Shown piece after piece: positions 51,360 through 59,805 of a stretch of DNA of 59,837 nucleotides; the stretch's first letter is position 1; every line of letters begins with the position of its first letter. The notes beneath the pieces are model-generated. The model saw only the letters and a list, made by a program, of their open reading frames with translations, was not told where the DNA came from and made no database searches. This DNA is from an uncultured Verrucomicrobiales bacterium (GTDB lineage: Bacteria; Verrucomicrobiota; Verrucomicrobiia; Verrucomicrobiales; Akkermansiaceae). A program made the position numbers and the translations under genes. The stretch lies in NCBI GenBank assembly GCA_937916505.1, contig CALFSW010000368.1, forward strand, positions 1-59,837, written 5' to 3'.

Positions 51360-53327
51360 ATGCTCCGCTCCCTCATGACGATTTCCGGGTTCACCTTGAT
51401 GAGCCGGATTTTAGGGGTGGCTCGCGACATCTTGATCGCAAGATTTGTCGGCACGGGGGTGGTAGCGGATGCTTTTTTCGCTGCTTTTCGATTCCCCAAT
51501 ATGTTTCGGCGGATTTTTGGCGAGGGGGCTTTTAATTCGGCCTTTGTGCCGCTTTTTGGCAAGAGGGTGGCGGCGGATGGACGCAATTCGGCGATGAAGT
51601 TCGCCAATAATGCCTTTACGATTCTCTTTGGGACACTTGGGGGGCTGACGCTTCTCGCGATCCCCCTGATGGCGGCAATCATGTTGGTGGTGGTTCCGGG
51701 TTTTTTACCGAAGGTGGATGAGGCGCTGGGTGAAGAGGCGATTGAGTTTCGGGTGCCCTTACGTGGTGCCAAAGCGCTCTATCTTCAGTCTGAGAATGGA
51801 TCGGTGGAGTTTGAAGACCTGAGTTTGGTAGAGCGGGGGGAACCGTCGTTTTTCAAGGTGCTTGGAGAGGTTTTTGGAAGCGAGGTGCAAGCGGTGGGGA
51901 AGCGGGTGACACTGGCATCGGTGATGAACGAGGGACTTGAGCGGAAGGGGGAGATCGGGATTAAAGCCGGAGATTCCGACGAGGAGAAATCGAAGAAGTT
52001 CCGGGCGGCCAGGGAGAAGATTTTCAAGGATGATCGTTGGCAGCTTTCTGATTCGGGCTCTTTACGGGTTCCTTTGCCGGAGGATCACGATTACGCGGTT
52101 TTTGAGGGAGGAGTCTCGGGTTCCGGGGAGATCAAAATCTACAATAACGACCCCGGGGCCTACGACCTGACGGTGAGGCTGTCGCAAATCACCTTTGTCT
52201 ATCTCCTCTGTATGGCTTTGGTGGCTCATTTAAGCGGAGTTTTAACGACTCTTAAAAAATTCGCAGCACCGGCATTTTCTCCGGTCCTGCTGAATATTGT
52301 GTTTTTATCTGGCCTCCTCTTTGTGGTGCAGTTTGTGGAATGGAAGGGTGTGGCGCTGGCGTGGTGTGTTGCCGTTGCGGGTTTCTTGCAACTGGGGGTT
52401 TTGTGGTGGGTGTGTTTGCGGGCGGGTTTGCCGGTGGCGCTGCAGAAGCCGGTCTTTGATTCAGGTTTTAAGAGATTGCTGATCCTGATGGGGCCGGGAG
52501 TTCTTGCTGCCGGTATTCAACAGATCAACCTGCTCATTGGAGGAATCGTGGCCTCATTTCAACAGGGGGCCATTTCTTATATTTACTACGCAGATCGTAT
52601 CTACCAGCTGCCACTGGGGATGATTGGGATCGCTTTTGGAATGGTGCTTTTGCCGGAGATTACCCGTCTCATCAATACCGACAAGGAATCGGAGGCAAAG
52701 GCAACGATGGTCAGCGGCCTGGAGTTGGCGATGATCATGACTGTTCCGGCGGCGATCGCCTTGATGGTGATTCCGCGTGAAATCATCTCGGTCATTTTTG
52801 AACGAGGGGATTTCACTTCGTCCGATTCGACACAGACCGGGAAGGCTCTTGCGGCCTTTGCCGTGGGGTTGCCGGGATATGTCTTAATTAAGGTCCTTCA
52901 GCCAGGCTTTTTTGCGAGGGAGAATACAAAATCTCCCATGTGGATGGCAGGCATTACCGTGCTGGTGAATATTGTCTTCAGCTTGGCACTCTTCCCGTTC
53001 TTTGGTCATGTCGGGATTGCGATTGCGACCTCGATTGCGGCCTGGGTGAATGTGGTCTTACTGTGGGTTGGTTTGCGGGGATTTGTGACCTTGGAGCGGG
53101 AGAATTGGCGCCGACTTGGTGGGATGGTGATTGCCAGTGTGGTGATGGCAGCTGGGTTATGGGGGGCAAAGTCGCTGATGTCCGGTTGGCTCGAGGCCGA
53201 CACTTTTATCAGGAAGACGGGGGCCACGGCGGTTCTGATTGGCTTTGGTGCCACATTGTATGGTTTGGGCGTGCTACTCTTGAAAGTGACGAGTCTCCGG
53301 AAGTTGAAATCAGCCTTCCGCCGATAG
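51360..53327 (+). CDS. murJ: Lipid II flippase MurJ with ~145-residue periplasmic insertion
   Basis: This is 655 residues against about 510 for typical MurJ. The N-terminal signature 'SGFTLMSRILGVARDILIAR' and 'ADAFFAAFRFPNMFRRIFGE' + 'GAFNSAFVPLF' are diagnostic, as are the later 'APAFSPVLLNI' and 'LPLGMIGIAFGMVLLPEITR'. After TM3 ('VVPGF', residue 115) an extra hydrophilic, Glu/Lys-rich domain (about 118-265) precedes TM4 ('ITFVYLLCMALVAHLSGVLT'). In MurJ topology this loop is periplasmic. It exports the peptidoglycan precursor lipid II. It is followed by a small membrane-anchored protein gene. Confidence 0.93.
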   Translation: MLRSLMTISGFTLMSRILGVARDILIARFVGTGVVADAFFAAFRFPNMFRRIFGEGAFNSAFVPLFGKRVAADGRNSAMKFANNAFTILFGTLGGLTLLAIPLMAAIMLVVVPGFLPKVDEALGEEAIEFRVPLRGAKALYLQSENGSVEFEDLSLVERGEPSFFKVLGEVFGSEVQAVGKRVTLASVMNEGLERKGEIGIKAGDSDEEKSKKFRAAREKIFKDDRWQLSDSGSLRVPLPEDHDYAVFEGGVSGSGEIKIYNNDPGAYDLTVRLSQITFVYLLCMALVAHLSGVLTTLKKFAAPAFSPVLLNIVFLSGLLFVVQFVEWKGVALAWCVAVAGFLQLGVLWWVCLRAGLPVALQKPVFDSGFKRLLILMGPGVLAAGIQQINLLIGGIVASFQQGAISYIYYADRIYQLPLGMIGIAFGMVLLPEITRLINTDKESEAKATMVSGLELAMIMTVPAAIALMVIPREIISVIFERGDFTSSDSTQTGKALAAFAVGLPGYVLIKVLQPGFFARENTKSPMWMAGITVLVNIVFSLALFPFFGHVGIAIATSIAAWVNVVLLWVGLRGFVTLERENWRRLGGMVIASVVMAAGLWGAKSLMSGWLEADTFIRKTGATAVLIGFGATLYGLGVLLLKVTSLRKLKSAFRR

Positions 53328-53368
53328 CGATTTGCAGGACTCGCGAAAGGGGGTAGTTTGGCCGCGAA

Positions 53369-53995
53369 ATGAACAAAGGAACTTTGCTTCGCGGTATCGC
53401 AGTGCTGGGGATTGTCTGGGCCGTGGTGTGGGGTGTTATGGCCTGGAGCGGGAACAAAAAGGCGACTCCTGAAAAGGTGACCGAGTTGATTGAAGATGCG
53501 GAATTTGAGGATTGGTCGGGGGAGGATCCGGCCTCGTTTTTGTCGGAGCGGAGGAAAGCGCGTTTGGAGAAGCTGAATGAGTTGGGTGACGTGATGAACC
53601 GGCTGGATTTACGCCAACAGGAACAGGTGGAAGAGAACGGGGACGCGATGTCTCTTTTTCTTCGTTTGAACCCGGAAGAGCAATCCCACTTTGTGGGACT
53701 GATCGTGGAAAAGAGATCGGCGGCATTTATGAATGCCCTCGACGAGATGAAACCGGAGGAGCGAAAACAGACGATTGACCGTGCCATGAAGGCACTTACG
53801 AGAGGTTCGAACAAGGGGGCTCTCGACCAGCTCATCGCGAAGAATCCTCAAGTGATCGACGAGATCGTGAACAAAGGGATGAAGTCATTTTACCAGGATG
53901 CTTCGGCTGAAATGAAAATGGAATTGGCCCCCTTCCTGAATGCGGTGGGAAAAGTGGTGCAGGGATTCGAACAGCCGGGGAGAGAGGGCTTATGA
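53369..53995 (+). CDS. Membrane-anchored hypothetical protein
   Basis: This is 208 residues with one N-terminal transmembrane segment ('GIAVLGIVWAVVWGVMAW', about 9-26) and a helical, highly charged remainder ('FLSERRKARLEKLNELGDVM', 'EQSHFVGLIVEKRSAAFMNA', 'DEMKPEERKQTIDRAMKALT'). No family was recognised; the style resembles predicted helical-bundle periplasmic proteins of verrucomicrobia. Its stop overlaps the start of the next gene (ATGA), so the two are translationally coupled. It lies between murJ and an orphan pseudopilin. Confidence 0.65.
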   Translation: MNKGTLLRGIAVLGIVWAVVWGVMAWSGNKKATPEKVTELIEDAEFEDWSGEDPASFLSERRKARLEKLNELGDVMNRLDLRQQEQVEENGDAMSLFLRLNPEEQSHFVGLIVEKRSAAFMNALDEMKPEERKQTIDRAMKALTRGSNKGALDQLIAKNPQVIDEIVNKGMKSFYQDASAEMKMELAPFLNAVGKVVQGFEQPGREGL

Positions 53996-54507
53996 AACGC
54001 GGATTCACCATGACAGAGTTGTTAGTGACGGTTGGGATCGTCATCGCCTTGGCGGGTGTTTCCTTCCCGATCGTAAATGGAATGAGGGAACGGGCGCATC
54101 AGGCAAGCTGCGTAAATCAACTTCGAGGATTGGGAGCGGGCCTTGAAGGATACCTCGCTGACAACGGTGATTTTTTTCCTGACCTCAAAATGGGTCGTAA
54201 GTCCCACGTGGGGGGCGGGAATGTGCTGGAAGAGATCCTACTTCCATATGTTGGTGGACCGGAAGATTTTGAGTGTCCGGCTGATCACGAGCATTTTGAT
54301 CAGTCGGGTTCGAGTTACTTTTGGAATCATCACGCCAGCGGAAGGCGGAAGAGTACGGTGATCATGTTTGGTTCGGATTCGACCGAAACCCAGATTCCGT
54401 TGATTCACGACAAGGAAGCTTTTCATGGCGATGAAGACGGGACAAATTTTCTCTTTATGGATCTGTCGGCTGGAAAGGATTTGAATTTCGTGGTGGAGAC
54501 CGAATGA
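53992..54507 (+). CDS. Prepilin-type pseudopilin, orphan
   Basis: This is 171 residues with a type IV pilin-like N-terminus 'KRG|FTMTELLVTVGIVIALAG' (Glu at +5). The body has the pattern common in verrucomicrobial DUF1559-like and type II pseudopilins: 'CVNQLRGLGAGLEGYLADNG', 'LLPYVGGPEDFECPADHEHF', 'SSYFWNHHASG', and a late 'FLFMDLSAGKDLNFV'. It would need the same prepilin peptidase as the pseudopilins of the 37-45 kb operon. Start and stop both overlap neighbours by 4 bases. Confidence 0.82.
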   Translation: MKRGFTMTELLVTVGIVIALAGVSFPIVNGMRERAHQASCVNQLRGLGAGLEGYLADNGDFFPDLKMGRKSHVGGGNVLEEILLPYVGGPEDFECPADHEHFDQSGSSYFWNHHASGRRKSTVIMFGSDSTETQIPLIHDKEAFHGDEDGTNFLFMDLSAGKDLNFVVETE

Positions 54508-55397
54508 TGCTCAAAGTTCAAAATCTCACAAAAAAGTTTGCAGGTAAGGATGCCCTGAAAGGCGTTTCATTCGAAGTGAAGCGAGGTGAAATCTATGGAC
54601 TGCTTGGCCATAACGGCGCGGGGAAGAGCACGACCTTGGGTGTCATTCTGGGTATGGTGGCGGCGGGGAGTGGGGAAGTGATGATTGACGGGGTCTCGGT
54701 TCAAAAAGATCCCCGCAAGGCCCTTCGGAAAGTCGGAGCGATTTTTGAATCTCCTGCCTTCTATGACTACCTGAGTGGTTGGGAGAATTTGCGGGTGCTG
54801 GTTGGATTGAGCGGTCCTTTTGATGCCAGGGTCGCGAAGGAAATTGTGGAACGGGTGGGTTTGAGTGATCGGATTCACTCCAAGGTGGGCGCGTATAGTC
54901 ATGGCATGCGTCAAAGACTGGCCCTGGCACAAGCTCTTCTTCCCGAACCCGAGATTCTCTTGCTTGACGAGCCGACCGATGGTCTGGACCCGGAGGGGAT
55001 CAAATGGTTCCGCGATTTCGTTTTGGGGCTGCGCGAGGAAAGGGGAATGACGGTGCTCTTCAACTCCCACCTTCTTTCCGAAGTTGAGCAAATGTGTGAC
55101 CGGGTCTCCATCATCAGGGCGGGGGAATTGGTTTACGAAGGTGCGGTGAATGATTTGAGAGACGACCGGCCGGGGATCCGGTTGACGGCAACACCTCCGG
55201 AAATTTTGGCGGAAGTCGTGGGCCGATTTGAAGCGGAAGTCATGCCGGGCGGGCGCTGGGTCTTTCCTGAGGAGACCCGGATCGCCGAAGTGGTCACTGC
55301 ACTTGTGAATGCCGGTGCGGAAGTGAGTGAGGTGACGCCCGTGAGGCGGTCGCTCGAAGATGTTTATTTGGAATACAGCAGCCAGAGCCAACCATGA
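54504..55397 (+). CDS. ABC-2 exporter ATP-binding protein
   Basis: This is 297 residues: Walker A GHNGAGKST, Q-loop region 'VGAIFESPAFYDYLSGWENL', signature 'YSHGMRQRLALAQALLP', Walker B 'EILLLDEPTDGLDPEGI', switch His in 'NSHLLSEVEQMCDRVSIIRA'. The family is that of drug/antibiotic or gliding-type exporters with a C-terminal regulatory extension. Its stop overlaps the permease start. Substrate unknown. Confidence 0.92.
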   Translation: MMLKVQNLTKKFAGKDALKGVSFEVKRGEIYGLLGHNGAGKSTTLGVILGMVAAGSGEVMIDGVSVQKDPRKALRKVGAIFESPAFYDYLSGWENLRVLVGLSGPFDARVAKEIVERVGLSDRIHSKVGAYSHGMRQRLALAQALLPEPEILLLDEPTDGLDPEGIKWFRDFVLGLREERGMTVLFNSHLLSEVEQMCDRVSIIRAGELVYEGAVNDLRDDRPGIRLTATPPEILAEVVGRFEAEVMPGGRWVFPEETRIAEVVTALVNAGAEVSEVTPVRRSLEDVYLEYSSQSQP

Positions 55398-56239
55398 TGT
55401 TTTTACCCCAATTGAGAGGTGAGCTCCACAAGCTTTTCGCCCGCAAGAGAACCTATATTGGTTATGTCGTTTTTCTTGTTTTCGAGGCCCTTCTTTTGAC
55501 TCTCTGGGTGCAAGTGGGGCGGGATCAATTTGAAGCCCTTGCGAAGAGGAATTTTGTGCCGGTTGATCTCCTTTCGTCTTCTTTGACCGCAACCTACTGG
55601 ATCATGGGGTTCAGCATGTTCCTGCTCGGATCGATTTATTTTGCTCTGGTCGCGGGAGACATTGTTGCGAAGGAGACGGAGGATGGCAATATGCGGATGG
55701 TTCTTTCCCGTCCGGTTTCCAGACTGCGAATTTTGGTTCTGAAATATTGTGCCGTGATCATTTACACGATTACCTTTGTGATCTTTGTCGGGGTTACCGG
55801 TTACAGTATGGCGGTGTTTGCAATGGGGAGCGAAGGGGGGCTTTTTATCTGGAATCCCGATATGCAGATTCTTGCGATTTATCCGGATCGTGATGAGGCA
55901 TTTTGGAGACTCTTTTTGGGAGCGTGTCTCATGGGCGTGAGCATGTGTGTGGTTTCATCATTGGGATTCTTTTTCTCCTGTCTCAAGATCAAGCCGGCCG
56001 CCGCCTCGGTGATGGCTTTGAGCGTGTTCTTCATCGACTTTGTGCTGCAGAACATTCCCTTTCTGGTGAATTACAAGCATGTCTTCATCACTTATCGGAT
56101 GGGGAACTGGGTGTATGTCCTGCAGGAACAAATCCCCTGGGCGCGAATCACCGAGAGCTACTCGATTTTAATGGGGCTTAATATTACCCTTTTCACGATC
56201 GGGTGGATGGCCTTCCAATCACGGGACTTCAAGACATAA
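55394..56239 (+). CDS. ABC-2 type permease
   Basis: This is 281 residues with six predicted transmembrane segments (for example 'YIGYVVFLVFEALLLTLWV', 'TYWIMGFSMFLLGSIYFALV', 'YCAVIIYTITFVIFVGVTGY', 'CLMGVSMCVVSSLGFFFSCL', 'ASVMALSVFFIDFVLQ', 'YSILMGLNITLFTIGWMAF'). 'AGDIVAKETEDGNMRMVLSR' and 'PVSRLRIL' form the cytoplasmic coupling segment typical of ABC-2 permeases (E-x-x-x-G-x-x-x-x-L-x-x-P). It pairs with the ATPase encoded just before. Confidence 0.9.
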   Translation: MMFLPQLRGELHKLFARKRTYIGYVVFLVFEALLLTLWVQVGRDQFEALAKRNFVPVDLLSSSLTATYWIMGFSMFLLGSIYFALVAGDIVAKETEDGNMRMVLSRPVSRLRILVLKYCAVIIYTITFVIFVGVTGYSMAVFAMGSEGGLFIWNPDMQILAIYPDRDEAFWRLFLGACLMGVSMCVVSSLGFFFSCLKIKPAAASVMALSVFFIDFVLQNIPFLVNYKHVFITYRMGNWVYVLQEQIPWARITESYSILMGLNITLFTIGWMAFQSRDFKT

Positions 56240-56246
56240 GCCGGTC

Positions 56247-56903
56247 ATGCTTTTTCAACGGCTCAGAGTCTGGCTTGATGCAATTCCGCGTTCGGGTCCC
56301 GAAAATATGGCGGTCGACGAATGGTTGATGAAGTCTTCGAATGGGACGCCGGTGCTGCGAATTTACTCCTGGTTGGGAGACTGGGTGAGCTTGGGATGTT
56401 TTCAAAGTCTGGCCGAAGCCCGACAGCTTTTTGGATCGAATGTGAACTATGTGCGTCGCTGGACAGGAGGGGGGATCGTCGATCATCGCACGGATCTCAC
56501 CTATACACTGGCCATTCCGAGGAGTGAGGAGGTCGCTACTCGCAGAGGAAATGAGAGTTATTGCGCAATTCACAGGGAGATTGCCCGTTGTCTGGGGGAG
56601 GGTGGGATTGGCTGCCAATTGATCGGAGAAGATTCGAAAAACGATTCGGCGGCTTGCTTCGAACGGCCGGTCGCCTGGGATTTGCTTGACGATGACGGCT
56701 CCAAGCTTGCCGGCGCGGGGCAACGGCGCACCCGGTGGGGGACTTTACATCAAGGAAGCGTTGTTACCGAGGGCGGGGCTCTCGATGGGCTTGGTGATTT
56801 TTTGAGTGAGGCCTGCGAGGCGTATGAGCCGAAAGATGCGGACATTTGGGGGCAATTGGCAGGTAAGTATGCCTCGGAGACCTGGCTTTCAAGAATTCCC
56901 TAA
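56247..56903 (+). CDS. Lipoate-protein ligase A / octanoyltransferase family protein
   Basis: This is 218 residues of the biotin/lipoate ligase fold. Signature 'NYVRRWTGGGIVDHRTDLTY' (R-R-x-x-G-G-G) and the acyl-transfer Lys153 in 'GSKLAGAGQRRTRWGTLHQG' are both present. 'ACFERPVAWDLL' places a cysteine (Cys137) where LipM-type octanoyltransferases have their nucleophile, so an amidotransferase/octanoyltransferase role is as likely as an ATP-dependent ligase. It would modify E2 subunits or GcvH with lipoate. It is probably co-transcribed with the ABC genes (7-base gap). Confidence 0.82.
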   Translation: MLFQRLRVWLDAIPRSGPENMAVDEWLMKSSNGTPVLRIYSWLGDWVSLGCFQSLAEARQLFGSNVNYVRRWTGGGIVDHRTDLTYTLAIPRSEEVATRRGNESYCAIHREIARCLGEGGIGCQLIGEDSKNDSAACFERPVAWDLLDDDGSKLAGAGQRRTRWGTLHQGSVVTEGGALDGLGDFLSEACEAYEPKDADIWGQLAGKYASETWLSRIP

Positions 56904-56948
56904 GGAGTTGTCTTTTCCCTTATTCAGGGCGAGACTGCTTTAACTCCG

Positions 56949-58115
56949 ATGCCCCGTTCGACGTCCCGACGTGATTTTGTTTTTGCCCTGCTGATCGCAG
57001 TGTGGGCGCACGTGGGGTTGTTTTTCATCTTTGTAATGCTTTTGGTGTTTGACCTGATTGCGGCGAAAGTCATTGAGGACGATCAGGAAACGAAAAAGGA
57101 GGAACGGCCCATTACGATGCAGGTGGTTTATGAGGAAGAAGCGGGGGCTCCGATTGCAAACAGTGATCTGCCGCCACCTCTTGAGGAGGAGGCAATTCCA
57201 GAACCAGAACCTGTCATGCCCGACCAGCCGGGGTTTGTTCAAACCAATGAGAAACAGAGTTCGACCGACGCTCCGGAAGACACCAACCTCATTGGAGAAC
57301 GGAATACAACAGCCACCAGCGATGAGGGGGCGGTGGCTGGAGATGAAAAGGTGGCAGCCCTTGCGGGAGAGGTGGCGCGGAAGAGTGATGTGAAGACCTT
57401 TGATTCTGATTTTTCCGAAGGAGAGACCTCGGGGCCCCGGGAGGGAAGCAAGGAGGCTTTGGAGGCCGGTCAGGGAGAGGCTGAGGTGAACAAGGAGGCG
57501 ACAGCCGCAACGGACCCGCAGCCTGAATCCGTGGAAGATCCACTCCCGGAGATGGAAGAGGAACTTCCGGAGCCCGGAAAGGATCAATTGGTTTCAATCG
57601 ACGAAGCGCTCGCGGTCCTGGAAGAGGCCCTTGGTGACGAAAAGAAAGAGGAGTTGAACAAGCCATCGGAAAGAATTGAAGAGACCATGCCAAATCAGCC
57701 GGCACAGAAGGAACAGGAGGCCTCGAATCAAGATGGTGGCTTTGCTCCCAAGACTCGCAAGAACCGGGTTGCGGGGATCTTGAGTGCCGACGGTGAAGGG
57801 TCGCTCAATGTCGCTGATACGGCGGCCGGGCGTTATCAGGCGGACATTCTCAAGAAGCTTGAGACCGGGTGGCAGATGGAGAACATTCGAAATCGTTCGC
57901 TCCTCGCTCCGGGGAACGTCACTCTTTATTTCGTGGTCGACCGTCAGGGAAAAGTGTCGCGTCAAAAGCGGGTTGCGATGGTGGGGGCTTCGGGCACCCA
58001 GTGGGGGATGATCCTCCGGGCGCTCAATGGCGTGAAAATCCCCAAGATGCCCAAAGCTGTCATTAAAGATCTGGACGGTGACTCGCTTGAGTTAATCGTG
58101 ACTTTCAATTACTAG
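56949..58115 (+). CDS. TonB/TolA-like energy-transducing protein
   Basis: This is 388 residues. A single N-terminal transmembrane helix (about 9-38; 'FVFALLIAVWAHVGLFFIFV') carries an H residue (His21), as TonB does. A very long acidic Glu/Pro/Ala-rich linker (about 45-285) spans the periplasm. The last ~95 residues ('YQADILKKLETGWQMENIRN', 'VTLYFVVDRQGKVSRQKRVA', 'LNGVKIPKMPKAVI', 'LELIVTFNY') are a TonB/TolA C-terminal domain. It is followed by exbB and exbD genes, so it is part of a proton-motive-force transducing complex to the outer membrane. Confidence 0.85.
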   Translation: MPRSTSRRDFVFALLIAVWAHVGLFFIFVMLLVFDLIAAKVIEDDQETKKEERPITMQVVYEEEAGAPIANSDLPPPLEEEAIPEPEPVMPDQPGFVQTNEKQSSTDAPEDTNLIGERNTTATSDEGAVAGDEKVAALAGEVARKSDVKTFDSDFSEGETSGPREGSKEALEAGQGEAEVNKEATAATDPQPESVEDPLPEMEEELPEPGKDQLVSIDEALAVLEEALGDEKKEELNKPSERIEETMPNQPAQKEQEASNQDGGFAPKTRKNRVAGILSADGEGSLNVADTAAGRYQADILKKLETGWQMENIRNRSLLAPGNVTLYFVVDRQGKVSRQKRVAMVGASGTQWGMILRALNGVKIPKMPKAVIKDLDGDSLELIVTFNY

Positions 58116-58124
58116 TATTTCTTC

Positions 58125-58766
58125 ATGAATTTTTCCGAGGCTTTCGAAACCACCTGGAACTTTTTTCGCCAAGGCGGCTTTTTTATGCTGCTTCTGGGGC
58201 TTTGTTCGATTGTGGCCCTGACCGTGATTTTAATGAAGTCGATTGGTCTGATGCGTTCAAAGATTGTTCCCGACCGGCTTGGTTCTGAGGTTGAGCGATT
58301 CGAAGATCATCTCGAAGCCGGAACCATAGGAGGCCTTCAAACAGAGTTCGCCCGTGAAGAAAACTCGCTTTCCCGCCTTTGTTCAGTGGCACTCCGTAAC
58401 GCAGGACGCACCCAGGGTGAGGTTCAGGAAGCGGTTCAGTCCTCCGCGCGGGAAGAGATTGTCCGTATGAATGCCGGGATGTCGGTTTTGGAAGTGGTCA
58501 TCACGATTTCGCCTCTTCTGGGTTTGCTGGGGACAGCCAGTGGCCTGGTGACGGCATTCTCGGACTTTGATGATAAGGAAAACATCCGGACCGGCATTGC
58601 AACCGCGCTGAGTACGACGATCATCGGAATTGCCATCACGGTTCCAGCGGTCATCGCACAAAGTATTTTCAGCCGTAAAATCGAGCTCTTTTCCGCGCGA
58701 TTGGAAGTGCTCTTGGGCAGAGTTGTTTCAGCCTGCCACCAGCACGTCTTCTTCCGCGATAAATAA
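58125..58766 (+). CDS. exbB: MotA/TolQ/ExbB proton channel protein
   Basis: This is 213 residues with three transmembrane helices: 'GGFFMLLLGLCSIVALTVIL' (about 16-36), 'VLEVVITISPLLGLLGTASG' (about 122-145) and 'ATALSTTIIGIAITVPAVIA' (about 160-182). The conserved 'SPLLGLLGTASGLVTAF' and 'ALSTTIIGIAITVPAVI' are the pore motifs of the family. It forms the pentameric stator with ExbD and the TonB-like protein upstream (10-base gap). Confidence 0.93.
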   Translation: MNFSEAFETTWNFFRQGGFFMLLLGLCSIVALTVILMKSIGLMRSKIVPDRLGSEVERFEDHLEAGTIGGLQTEFAREENSLSRLCSVALRNAGRTQGEVQEAVQSSAREEIVRMNAGMSVLEVVITISPLLGLLGTASGLVTAFSDFDDKENIRTGIATALSTTIIGIAITVPAVIAQSIFSRKIELFSARLEVLLGRVVSACHQHVFFRDK

Positions 58767-58778
58767 TCTCCCTCATCC

Positions 58779-59228
58779 GTGGAATTCCATCGCACAGTTC
58801 GCAAGCCCGTCTCGGTGTCGATCGTTCCCTTGATCGATATCCTGGTGACCCTGCTCTTCTTTTTTATCGTGACGATGAATGACCTCACTGAGAAAACGCC
58901 CCGGCCTGAGATTCAAGTGAATCTGCCATCGGCACACTCGCTGAAGGTCAAATCAACCGATGTGGCCCGCTCGGTCCTTTCACTTGGGAAGGACGGGAGT
59001 GCCGAACTTGATGGGCTAAAAGTCACCGAAGGCCTACTCAAAGAGCATTTGATTGCGAATTTCAAGACCCGTGCCGGGCTCAAACTCGCGCTTCGCGTGG
59101 ATCGTGGCTGTCCTTTTGAAGCGATCTTGTATTCACACAGCGCGGCACTTGATGCGGGATATTCCGAAAAAGATATTTACTATCTTGTCGAAAAGCCGCA
59201 ATCCGCCCCTGAAACCTCTTCACCATGA
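58779..59228 (+). CDS. exbD: ExbD/TolR family protein
   Basis: This is 149 residues from GTG at 58779. One transmembrane helix contains the proton-carrying Asp: 'VSIVPLIDILVTLLFFFIVT' (Asp20). The periplasmic domain has 'VNLPSAHS', 'LSLGKDGSAELDGLKV' and 'LKLALRVDRGCPFEAILYSH', the classical ExbD/TolR pattern. Its stop overlaps the def start (ATGA). Confidence 0.92.
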   Translation: MEFHRTVRKPVSVSIVPLIDILVTLLFFFIVTMNDLTEKTPRPEIQVNLPSAHSLKVKSTDVARSVLSLGKDGSAELDGLKVTEGLLKEHLIANFKTRAGLKLALRVDRGCPFEAILYSHSAALDAGYSEKDIYYLVEKPQSAPETSSP

Positions 59229-59767
59229 TTTTGGATATCACCCAATACGGAAATCCCATTCTGCGAAAGAAGTGCCGCAAGGTCACGGAAGTGACTGAGG
59301 AATTGAAGGACTTCGGCGAAAGCCTGATCGAGACCATGGTGAATGCCCAAGGGGTGGGGTTGGCCGCTCCCCAGGTTGATCGTGATATTCAGATGGCGGT
59401 TGTCGATGTCTCGCATGATCCCGAGTGCATCAGTTACCTGAAGGTGGATGGGGAGGAGGCCTCGCTCGATGATTGGATGCCGCTGGTGTTTATAAACCCG
59501 GTTCTTGAATTGGGCGCGGTTAAGGAGTCGGCCACTGAAGGCTGTTTGAGCATAGACGGGATCAATGCCGATGTCCGCCGTCCAATCGAAGTCAAAGCGA
59601 CTCTGGAATTACTCGATGGCCGTAAGATTGTTGTTGAAGCCGATGGCTTGCTGTCCCGCGCCATTCAGCATGAAACAGACCATCTCAACGGAATTCTTTT
59701 TGTGGACCGTCTGTCTGCCGCCACGAAGCTCTCGATTCGCCGAAAATTAAAGCTCCTTAGTTTTTAA
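59225..59767 (+). CDS. def: Peptide deformylase
   Basis: This is 180 residues with the three deformylase motifs: GVGLAAPQ (43-50), EGCLS (105-109, metal ligand Cys107) and QHETDHLNG (148-156, His149, Glu150, His153). The opening 'MILDITQYGNPILRKKC' is typical. It removes the formyl group from nascent proteins. It has a somewhat long insert ('SYLKVDGEEASLDDW') before motif 2, common in PVC enzymes. It is translationally coupled to exbD. Confidence 0.95.
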   Translation: MILDITQYGNPILRKKCRKVTEVTEELKDFGESLIETMVNAQGVGLAAPQVDRDIQMAVVDVSHDPECISYLKVDGEEASLDDWMPLVFINPVLELGAVKESATEGCLSIDGINADVRRPIEVKATLELLDGRKIVVEADGLLSRAIQHETDHLNGILFVDRLSAATKLSIRRKLKLLSF

Positions 59768-59805
59768 CCATATTATCTTTGATTTTTCGCATTCCGGAGT
59801 TCATT

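Noticed and set aside
54567-55592. 341-codon open frame on the minus strand
   Set aside because: It is antisense to the ABC ATPase, whose Walker and signature motifs are intact.
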